Assembly (NCBI RefSeq): GCF_015714725.1
Contig: NZ_WBKM01000038.1
Coordinates: forward strand, 1-60,324
Direction: 5' to 3'
DNA: 60,324 nucleotides
Source: Nostoc sp. WHI
GTDB taxonomy: Bacteria; Cyanobacteriota; Cyanobacteriia; Cyanobacteriales; Nostocaceae
Shown here in pieces: positions 29,128 to 36,297 of this stretch. Made by a program: the position numbers and the translations under genes. The stretch's first letter is position 1. Each line of letters opens with the position of its first letter. Under the pieces are notes generated by a model. That model did no database searches, was not told the origin of the DNA, and saw nothing but the letters and a program-made list of their open reading frames with translations.

Positions 29128-29874
29128 ATGTTACTACATTTAAGTACTTGGCAAGAAGTCGAAACTTATTTACAGCAGTCAAAGGGAATTATTTTTCCTA
29201 TTGGTTCCACAGAGCAACATGGGCCAACGGGGTTAATTGGCACTGATGCCATTTGTGCAGAAGCGATCGCTCGTGGGGTAGGTGAATCAACTCAAGCGAT
29301 CGTTGGCCCTACAATCAATGTGGGGATGGCACTGCATCATACTGCATTTCCCGGTACAATCAGTCTGCGTCCTAGCACTTTAATTCAAGTAGTGCGAGAC
29401 TATGTAACTTGTTTAGCCAAAGCTGGTTTTACCAAGTTCTACTTTATCAACGGACACGGCGGTAATATCGCCACCCTCAAAGCTGCTTTCTCAGAAACTT
29501 ACGCTCACTTAGAAGATTTGCAGATTGCCAATGCCCAACAGGTACAATGTCAAGTAGCAAACTGGTTTATGTGCAGTTCTGTATATAAGCTAGCTAAAGA
29601 ATTATATGGCGATCAAGAAGGTTCTCATGCAACCCCAAGTGAAGTAGCCCTCACCCAGTACGTTTATCCAGAGGCGATTAAGCAAGCACCCCTCTCACCA
29701 GAAGTTGCAAGTGGACACAGAATTTATAGTGCAACTGACTTTCGAGTGCATTATCCAGATGGACGCATGGGTTCAAATCCAGCTTTAGCAACGCCAGAAC
29801 ACGGTAAGCAATTTTATGATTTAGCGGTGAAAGAACTTAGCAATGGGTACTTGGAATTTGTGAACGCAGAATAA
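29128..29874 (+). CDS. Creatininase-family amidohydrolase
   Basis: I choose the ATG at 29128 (MLLHLSTWQEVETYL), because homologous sequence starts there; an in-frame ATG at 29068 would add 20 residues without family features. The ~248-residue protein has the creatininase-family metal motifs: GSTEQHGPTGLIGTDA (E and H ligands, then D), FINGHGGNIATL and EGSHATPSEVALTQ. The family contains creatinine amidohydrolase, formamide hydrolases of riboflavin/F420 synthesis (ArfB) and mycofactocin MftE. The true substrate cannot be read from sequence. The last could be of interest because MftE trims a redox-cofactor peptide, but nothing in this neighbourhood is mycofactocin-like. Confidence 0.85.
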   Translation: MLLHLSTWQEVETYLQQSKGIIFPIGSTEQHGPTGLIGTDAICAEAIARGVGESTQAIVGPTINVGMALHHTAFPGTISLRPSTLIQVVRDYVTCLAKAGFTKFYFINGHGGNIATLKAAFSETYAHLEDLQIANAQQVQCQVANWFMCSSVYKLAKELYGDQEGSHATPSEVALTQYVYPEAIKQAPLSPEVASGHRIYSATDFRVHYPDGRMGSNPALATPEHGKQFYDLAVKELSNGYLEFVNAE

Positions 29875-29891
29875 AACTCATCTAAACACAT

Positions 29892-30033
29892 TGTAGAGAT
29901 GCGAGGAAAATTGCGTCTCTATAAAACATCGTTTAAATAACTTTTGGGCGTTGCTGAATCAAGGAATAAAATTTTACATATTAAAATCTAAACTCCTTAT
30001 TCTCTCTGCGTCTCTGCGCCTCTGCGTGAGACA
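29892..30033. repeat. Hairpin and tandem CTCTGCG repeat between convergent genes
   Basis: A GTAGAGATGCGA / TGCGTCTCTAT inverted repeat (29893-29922) is followed by CTCTCTGCGTCTCTGCGCCT at 30001-30030. Both are dispersed motifs in Nostoc-type genomes. They lie between the convergent creatininase and DUF427 genes, where they could act as a bidirectional terminator. Confidence 0.5.
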
Positions 30034-30074
30034 TTTATCCCGTAACTATACAACGCCGAATTTTAAATTACTCC

Positions 30075-30575
30075 TCACCATCCCCAAGTACCGGGAGCGC
30101 CTTTGAATGGCCCAACGATATCATTAGTAACCCAACCGCCATAGAAATTACCTGGTTGTGGTTGTGCCTTTTCGTCATTCACGTAGCAGCTATCCATGAC
30201 ATGAGCGTAAAAAGCTATATAATCTTTCATGGATTCAAAGGCTGGTGTAGGGTCGGGGTAGAACCAACCAGCATTCTGAACTTCTTTTTCACCAACGGCG
30301 ATTGTATAATAACCAGCGCGTCCCTTCCACTCGCAAAAGCTAGATTGCGGTGTCAGGTGCAGATATTCCATTTTGATATCCGCAGGAGGGATGTAGTAAA
30401 CGGGTGGATGACTAGTTTCTAAAACGCGCTTGGCGCTGTGAGTATCCGCAATTGTTACCCCATTAAAAATAATTTGGATATGTTTGTTTGTGTCCTCCAG
30501 ACGAGGAGGACGGGGGTAATCCCAAACTGATTCTTGTCCGGGAGCAGGTTCGATGCGTTGAGAATAAATCATCAT
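30075..30575 (-). CDS. DUF427-family protein
   Basis: The 166-residue product matches the DUF427 (NTP_transf_9-like) family: RVLETSHPPVYYIPPADIKM, then SFCEWKGRAGYYTI and a GWFYPDPTPAFESMKDYIAF segment. This is a small beta-barrel fold of unknown function, cytosolic by lack of any signal. The N-terminal 40 residues (PAPGQESVWDYPRPPRLEDT) are also usual for it. Its start codon lies at the edge of the long inverted repeat that separates it from hlyD, which is upstream on the same strand. Confidence 0.85.
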   Translation of the reverse strand: MMIYSQRIEPAPGQESVWDYPRPPRLEDTNKHIQIIFNGVTIADTHSAKRVLETSHPPVYYIPPADIKMEYLHLTPQSSFCEWKGRAGYYTIAVGEKEVQNAGWFYPDPTPAFESMKDYIAFYAHVMDSCYVNDEKAQPQPGNFYGGWVTNDIVGPFKGAPGTWGW

Positions 30576-30706
30576 GAAGAGTGCTGAGTGCTAAGTTATG
30601 AGTGCTGAGTTCCGAGTGCTGAGTTATGAGTGCTGAGGTTTTTTAACTCAGCACGGGCTAAACCTTAGCTATCCGCTAACAGCACTTTTAACTCAGCACT
30701 CTTCAT
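30574..30706. repeat. Long inverted repeat with GAGTGCTGAGT units
   Basis: ATGAAGAGTGCTGAGT (30574-30589) is the perfect reverse complement of ACTCAGCACTCTTCAT (30691-30706). The space between holds further copies of GAGTGCTGAGT in direct order. One arm touches the DUF427 start codon and the other the hlyD stop. Confidence 0.8.
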
Positions 30707-32286
30707 CGTACCTCTTTAAGAGTATCAACTTGGTTGGTAAACAATTCAGTGAATAGACTAAGCACAGTCCGTTCTTCGCGTACCTTTATATTGGCACTTA
30801 TCGACATACCAGACTGCAAAAAGACGCTTTTACCATTAATTACTAAAGATTGTTTATCCAATGAGACTTTTGCCGGAAATCTATAAAACTGATGTGTTTG
30901 GTCTGGCGGTAATGCGTCTGACCCTATTCCAGTTACTTCTCCTTTGATATCGCCAAACTCACTGTAAGGAAAGGAGTCAATTCTGACATCTGCCTTCATG
31001 CCTTTTCGGACAAAACCAATATCTTTGTTAGTGATGAAAACTTCAGCTATATAGTTTTCATTTGGGACAATTTGCAGCAGTTTTGTAGTTGGAGTCGCTA
31101 CAAATCCAGGGTTTTTTGCTTGCAAATCAAAAACTGTTCCGGCTACAGGTGCGCGGAGTTCTTGATATCTAACGTTTAACTGTGTTTGAGAGATTTTACT
31201 ATTGACATCTGCTAAACGCTGCTCATTATCCAGCACAACTCTCATGAATTGGCTATCGATGTCGGCAATACGCTGTTTGTTATCAGCTATCTTATCCAAA
31301 ATGTTTTTATCAGAAACAGCGACTGTATTGCTTAAGTCTTCCTGGCCTTTTTCTATATCAAATTCTAGGCGTTTCAGTTCCTCACCTAGTTGTGCTACTT
31401 CCGCCGTGCGGTTTTGTACTTCTTGTTGCTGGTTGAGATACTGAAGCTGAGAAATGCCACCTTCTTCTGCTAATATCTTCAGTTTATCTAAAATCCCTTG
31501 TTGAATAGCTAAACTTGCTTTACTATCTTCCAGCTTAATTTGATTTTGAGTAAGTTGTTTTTTGGTTTTTTCTACTTCCAATCGTCCCGATGAAGAGCGA
31601 GAATCTAATTCTTTTTTGGCAACTTGTAGACGTCGTTGCTCATCAATTCCTAGCGCGAAATCTTGACCGGAATTTTTTAATTGAGTCCGCAAGAATTCAT
31701 TTTCTCCTACGAGTGCTGCCCGACTTTTCAGCAGAAAAGCAGTTTCTGGTGGCAAATTACCGCGCAAATATAACAGTTCCGATCCTGTGGCGGTACTTGC
31801 ACTCATCAATCGGCGGTAAATCTGGTTTTCTTTAATTAATGCAATGCGAATCTGGTTCAAAGAATTTAACTCAGCCACAGGAGCTATGGAATCAAAAGTC
31901 AGTAGCAAGTCTCCTGGCTTTACTGCTTGTCCATCTTTAACATAAACTTTTTTTACCACTCCACTAACAGGAGCCTGAACTTCTTTGATTGTTCCTTGCG
32001 GCTTTAATTGTCCTGTTGCTGGCACTACTTGCTCAATTTTCGCAAAATAAGCCCAAGTAATTCCAAAACAAGCTAACCCCATTAGTGTAACCATGATTGC
32101 CCGCGACCAAATTGGAGATTGGCGCAAAATAACGGCTTGCTCAAAGTCTTGAGTATTTGAGTCAGTTAAAGGCTCTGGAGCCGCTTTCTGTTGTTTTGTA
32201 ATTACCCGTGAATCTTGCTTTACTTTGTTTTTATGATTGCCGTTTTTATGATTGCCGTTGAGGTGATTTCCATTAAGTTGAGTCAT
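30703..32286 (-). CDS. HlyD-family type I secretion adaptor
   Basis: The 527-residue protein is the periplasmic adaptor (membrane fusion protein) of a type I secretion system, bridging the inner-membrane ABC exporter to an outer-membrane channel. It has a polar N-terminus of repeated NGNH/NGNHK units, one membrane span (~62-82, IMVTLMGLACFGITWAYFAK), a biotinyl-lipoyl half-motif (VPATGQLKPQGTIKEVQAPV, VKDGQAVKPGDLLLTFDS), a long coiled-coil hairpin (~190-375) and the second lipoyl half plus beta-barrel (LRAPVAGTVFDLQAKNPGFV). It follows the ABC exporter gene by ~180 bp on the same strand, which fits an exporter-adaptor operon. Confidence 0.92.
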   Translation of the reverse strand: MTQLNGNHLNGNHKNGNHKNKVKQDSRVITKQQKAAPEPLTDSNTQDFEQAVILRQSPIWSRAIMVTLMGLACFGITWAYFAKIEQVVPATGQLKPQGTIKEVQAPVSGVVKKVYVKDGQAVKPGDLLLTFDSIAPVAELNSLNQIRIALIKENQIYRRLMSASTATGSELLYLRGNLPPETAFLLKSRAALVGENEFLRTQLKNSGQDFALGIDEQRRLQVAKKELDSRSSSGRLEVEKTKKQLTQNQIKLEDSKASLAIQQGILDKLKILAEEGGISQLQYLNQQQEVQNRTAEVAQLGEELKRLEFDIEKGQEDLSNTVAVSDKNILDKIADNKQRIADIDSQFMRVVLDNEQRLADVNSKISQTQLNVRYQELRAPVAGTVFDLQAKNPGFVATPTTKLLQIVPNENYIAEVFITNKDIGFVRKGMKADVRIDSFPYSEFGDIKGEVTGIGSDALPPDQTHQFYRFPAKVSLDKQSLVINGKSVFLQSGMSISANIKVREERTVLSLFTELFTNQVDTLKEVR

Positions 32287-32465
32287 AACGATTTTAGATT
32301 TTGGATTTTAGACTTGGGGTTTTTTGTAGGGTAGGCACTATTTACCGATGCCGAAAACCTGGATTTTGATATTTGTGATAGTGCCTACTATCTGGTGATT
32401 GCTGTATCTATGGAATGTTGGTCAAATAGAGAATCTTCTGATGCCATGCCCCTAGCAATGACTTA

Positions 32466-35400
32466 TTACAAGCTCACATCTTGTTGCTGATACAGGTAAT
32501 AATAATGACCTTTAGTAGCCATTAATTCTTGATGGCTACCTTGTTCTATAACCCTGCTATTATCCATGACAACAATCATGTCTGCATTACTCACAGTGTT
32601 CAGTCGGTGGGTAATAAAAAATACTGTATCACCCTTGAATGCTTTGGCTAAGTTGAGACATATTTGCCGTTCTGTGGGATAATCTAATGCGCTCGTTGCT
32701 TCATCTAAAACTAATAATTTTGGTCGTTGTAAAACTGAACGGGCGATCGCAATTCTTTGTCGTTGTCCACCCGAAAGTGCGGAACCTCGTTCTCCCACCC
32801 GCGTATTATAACCGTTGGGCAAGCTCATTACAAACTCGTGGGCGCACGCAACCTGAGCCGCTTCGATAATTTCTTCGGTTGTCGCATCGGGATTTGTTAG
32901 GGCAATATTTTCTTGAACGCTGCCGTCAAACAATAATGTCTCTTGAGGAACTACACCAATTTGTCGTCGTAGTGAATAAAGTTCCACTTTGGCAATATCA
33001 TAACCATCAATCAAAATTCTGCCGGACTCAGTTTCGTAAAGTCTAAGCAGTAACTTCATCATCGTACTTTTACCAGAACCACTTTGGCCAACAATACCGA
33101 TAAATTTACCTGGAGCAAATTCGAGGTTGACATTGGAAAGTTGCAGAGGGCCACTCGTGCCAAAGCGGAAGGAAACATTTTCGTATTTTACTGCTCCGGT
33201 GATCGTAGGTAGCGGTATATTGTAACGGTCTGTTTCTCCTTCTTGTGGTGTATCGACAATATCGCTTAAACGTTCTAGAGACAACGCCGTTTCTTGGAAG
33301 CTTTGCCAGAGTTGAGCCAAACGCAATATTGGGCTGGTGACGTAACCCGATATGATTCTAAAGGCAATTAATTCGCCTAAAGTTAATTCTCCTTCGAGTA
33401 CGAGATAAGCTCCTACCCACAAAACCAGTAAGCTGCTGAGTTTGTTGAGAAAGTTGCTGGTAGAGTTAGCGAGGGTGGAAGTCACAACTGTTTTAAAACC
33501 AGCAGCGACAAACCGAGCGTAACGTTCTTGCCAAGAAAAGCGCGATCGCAATTCGATATTTTGCGCTTTTACTGTTTGAATTCCTGACATCACTTCCACT
33601 AAATAAGATTGAGTTTCGGCGTTGCGTTCGGCTTTGGCACGTAACTGTCTGCTAATGGTGGGAGAAGCGATTAAAGTAATAATGATAAACACGGGAATCG
33701 TGCTTAAACCTACTAAGGTGAGTTGCCAACTATAAATCAGCATCACACCGATATAAACCACCGAGAAGAGAGCATCTAACCCCACCGTTAAGGCAGTGCC
33801 GGTGAGAAATTGGCGGATATTTTCTAATTCGTTGATCCGTGTGGAAAGTTCACCCACCGGTCGGCGTTCAAAGTAGCGCAACGGTAGACGTAGTAAGTGA
33901 TCGATAATTTGCGACCCTAAACCCATATCGATCCGATTAGTGGTATCGACAAATAGGTAGGTTCGTAAGGTAGTCAACACTGCTTCAAATAGCCCGACGA
34001 CTAATAGCAAAACCCCCAAAATATGTAGGGTGCCAATACTATTTTGAGTGATAACCTTGTCGATAATTAACTGGACGACTAGCGGGTTTGCCAACGCTGC
34101 CAACTGGACGAAAAAGGAAGCGACAAAGACCTCTATAAGGACTCGCTTGTGGCGTGCCAAATAAGGTATAAACCAGCGTAAACTAAAGCGCTCTTGGGGT
34201 GTTTCGTTGGTAGCACTGAGCAGCAATACCCTAACTTGGGGCGGAAAGTTGGTTGGATCAACATCTAATTGTTCAACCAATTGAGCGGGTTTGCAGCGCA
34301 CAATTCCTTTGGATGGTACACCCACAACCATAGTATTTGCATCTGCTGCATATAAAACGGCAAAACTATCACCATAGCGAATCAATGCTGGTGTAGGAAT
34401 GCGCGGCAGCGAAGCAATTGGTAGCTCTACCAACTGCGCTTTGAGTCCGATTAACTCTGCCAGGTAAGCAGTAACTTGAAACGATATACTACCCTGACGT
34501 TTGACTTGCTCAGTTAAGATCCGGCGAACCACCTCTCGACGAAACGGTATTCCTAAGTGTTTCGTGAGCATTTGGAAGCAGGCAAAGGCTGTATTTAGTT
34601 CTCCCTTACCGCTAAAAAATGGGTATTTGCCTTTTGACGAAATCTTTGAGGTTTGGGGGGCTGTCTGTGGAACTACTTCGTCTGATGCGTAGGGGATATC
34701 TAGTTCCTCTTCCTCTGCGCTATCTGATTTGGTGTCCCTTACCACAAGTTCTATCTGATGACTATCTTTTAAGATCAAATCTAACGGATGTATACCAAGC
34801 AACCGTGCGGGGTTTTGACCTATGACTTGAATTTTGTCTCTGTCATCGTCCGATTCTAGGCGATCGCCAGGTGATAAATTCGTTACTGTACCACCGCCAC
34901 TTACAAACCAGATTCTTTCGCTATCCAGTTGGTTGAATGAAGTTTTTCCTGGAGGAAGATAATGTACTCTCGCCTGTGGTAAGGCGTTTTCTGCCAGTTC
35001 TTTGAGATTTAAAGTTGCGATCGCTTGCTTTTGCCAATGGAAACCGAGAATCTCAAAAACTTCCATCAAATAACTGCGGTTCTTACGAGCTTCGGCAAAT
35101 GCTGGGTATGAAGACAGAAAATTCAAATACGCAGATGCAGTTAAGGTTAAACATACTACTTCGGTGGAGGCGATCGCTGTCTCGCAGGCAACATCGCGCA
35201 ACAAACCAATTTCGCCGATAATTTCCCCTGGTTGCAGTAATTTTAAGGTGATTGGCATTTGCGTCTGGGGTTCGTATCCCAACAAACGCACTTGTCCCTC
35301 ATAAATTATGGTGATCCGGTCGGGGAGACTTTCTTTACCGATGATTTTCTGACCGATGCGATAGCGCCAGGCTTGGAGTTGTTGTGATAAATTAGCGATC

Positions 35401-35474
35401 GCTTCATCTGGTAACTGCTCAAACCCTTCTAGGGTGGTGAGAAATTCGGGAAAAGTGTTCTTAATATAAGTCAT
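32466..35474 (-). CDS. Type I secretion ABC exporter with cNMP-binding and degenerate C39 domains
   Basis: About 1000 residues: a cyclic-nucleotide-binding-like domain (~20-130, with PGEIIGEIGLLRDVACETAI), a linker, a C39-peptidase-like domain (~285-410), six-helix transmembrane domain (~430-720) and an ATPase with Walker A GQSGSGKST (~796), signature LSGGQRQRIA (~901), Walker B LLVLDEATSALD (~920) and the H-loop THRLN (~957). In the C39-like domain the catalytic Cys position reads NTAFACF instead of DCGxAC, and the His region reads GDSFAVLY, so cleavage is unlikely and a substrate-binding CLD role is inferred. The ATG at 35474 is preferred over a TTG at 35483. Architecture recalls HetC-like exporters. 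The adjacent giant Ca2+-binding proteins are its likely cargo. Confidence 0.93.
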   Translation of the reverse strand: MTYIKNTFPEFLTTLEGFEQLPDEAIANLSQQLQAWRYRIGQKIIGKESLPDRITIIYEGQVRLLGYEPQTQMPITLKLLQPGEIIGEIGLLRDVACETAIASTEVVCLTLTASAYLNFLSSYPAFAEARKNRSYLMEVFEILGFHWQKQAIATLNLKELAENALPQARVHYLPPGKTSFNQLDSERIWFVSGGGTVTNLSPGDRLESDDDRDKIQVIGQNPARLLGIHPLDLILKDSHQIELVVRDTKSDSAEEEELDIPYASDEVVPQTAPQTSKISSKGKYPFFSGKGELNTAFACFQMLTKHLGIPFRREVVRRILTEQVKRQGSISFQVTAYLAELIGLKAQLVELPIASLPRIPTPALIRYGDSFAVLYAADANTMVVGVPSKGIVRCKPAQLVEQLDVDPTNFPPQVRVLLLSATNETPQERFSLRWFIPYLARHKRVLIEVFVASFFVQLAALANPLVVQLIIDKVITQNSIGTLHILGVLLLVVGLFEAVLTTLRTYLFVDTTNRIDMGLGSQIIDHLLRLPLRYFERRPVGELSTRINELENIRQFLTGTALTVGLDALFSVVYIGVMLIYSWQLTLVGLSTIPVFIIITLIASPTISRQLRAKAERNAETQSYLVEVMSGIQTVKAQNIELRSRFSWQERYARFVAAGFKTVVTSTLANSTSNFLNKLSSLLVLWVGAYLVLEGELTLGELIAFRIISGYVTSPILRLAQLWQSFQETALSLERLSDIVDTPQEGETDRYNIPLPTITGAVKYENVSFRFGTSGPLQLSNVNLEFAPGKFIGIVGQSGSGKSTMMKLLLRLYETESGRILIDGYDIAKVELYSLRRQIGVVPQETLLFDGSVQENIALTNPDATTEEIIEAAQVACAHEFVMSLPNGYNTRVGERGSALSGGQRQRIAIARSVLQRPKLLVLDEATSALDYPTERQICLNLAKAFKGDTVFFITHRLNTVSNADMIVVMDNSRVIEQGSHQELMATKGHYYYLYQQQDVSL

Positions 35475-35718
35475 ATAAAACAAGTCAAAGGTAAAAGTGA
35501 GGAATAAAGTCGAGAATATTAGAGAGTATCTCTTTTGCTAACAGTACCAATGTTTGGTTTTATGCCAATAGGGGCAAAACTTCTGTGGCATTAAGTTTGC
35601 CTAAATATGTAAAAACACAGAGGGTAGCTTCGTCTAATTGTATACCTGCATTCATATCACAGGGTTCCTACTGTTATGCATTGTTCAAAACCAAAGATAG
35701 TGTAAATAGATCGAGGAA

Positions 35719-35737
35719 AGGTTATCACTTGGTTAAC
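35719..35737 (-). promoter_or_regulatory. Weak Pho-box-like tandem upstream of the exporter gene
   Basis: On the minus strand GTTAACCA and GATAACCT stand 3 nt apart, about 245 bp before the ABC exporter start. This resembles the cyanobacterial SphR/PhoB pattern (PyTTAAPyPy-type octamers, 3-nt gap), with one and two mismatches. No -10 at the ideal distance is evident (TACACT lies 14 nt downstream). The rest of 35475-36234 is AT-rich and shows no gene. Confidence 0.3.
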
Positions 35738-36234
35738 ACTACATAATTTATACAGCTTTAAATCAATATTTAGCGTTGCAAGTATCCAATATGGATATTC
35801 ATCATCAAACCAAGACACAGAAGCGCAGTTGTCAAACTTAGCGTTGCGTATTTTAATTTTATGATAATCAACATGAAAATATCACAGATGCTTTCCTAAG
35901 TAAATACCCTAATTAAGAATTATGTAATAAAAAAATTTTAAATTTCAGAATGATTTTTTACAAATTCTTGAATATGGGTATTAAGTAGGATCATTGATGA
36001 GGAAACTTAGTGAGCTTTCCTCATTAAACAGCACCAATGACCGATTATGAAATAATTCTTCATCACTTTTTTGCTAGCTTAATTTAATAAAAATTAACTG
36101 GAAAAGTAAAGGCGAAGATTTTTGTCACCATAGAGGAATCAACTACTAAATTTATGAAGGAAAGACAATAACTGCCTTCAGTAAATTTACCAGTTTAATT
36201 AATATCAAGTCAATTTAATCGATATACATAGAAT

Positions 36235-36262
36235 AACCCCACCCCGCAACTGGGATGAGGTT
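36235..36262 (-). terminator. Hairpin terminator after the FG-GAP protein gene
   Basis: AACCTCATCCC pairs with GGGGTGGGGTT on the minus strand around a short loop, 36 nt after the stop. A sister hairpin follows the next gene upstream (39198-39225). Confidence 0.6.
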
Positions 36263-36297
36263 GTTCGATTTTACTAAGTAATTACTTAGGTTTGATA

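Noticed and set aside
29128..29874. Creatininase-family gene as a mycofactocin MftE partner of the PQQ cluster
   Set aside because: It is 25 kb away and no other mycofactocin gene is present.
34250..34630. C39 peptidase domain as evidence for a bacteriocin exporter
   Set aside because: The catalytic Cys and His are missing and no double-glycine leader peptide gene was found nearby.
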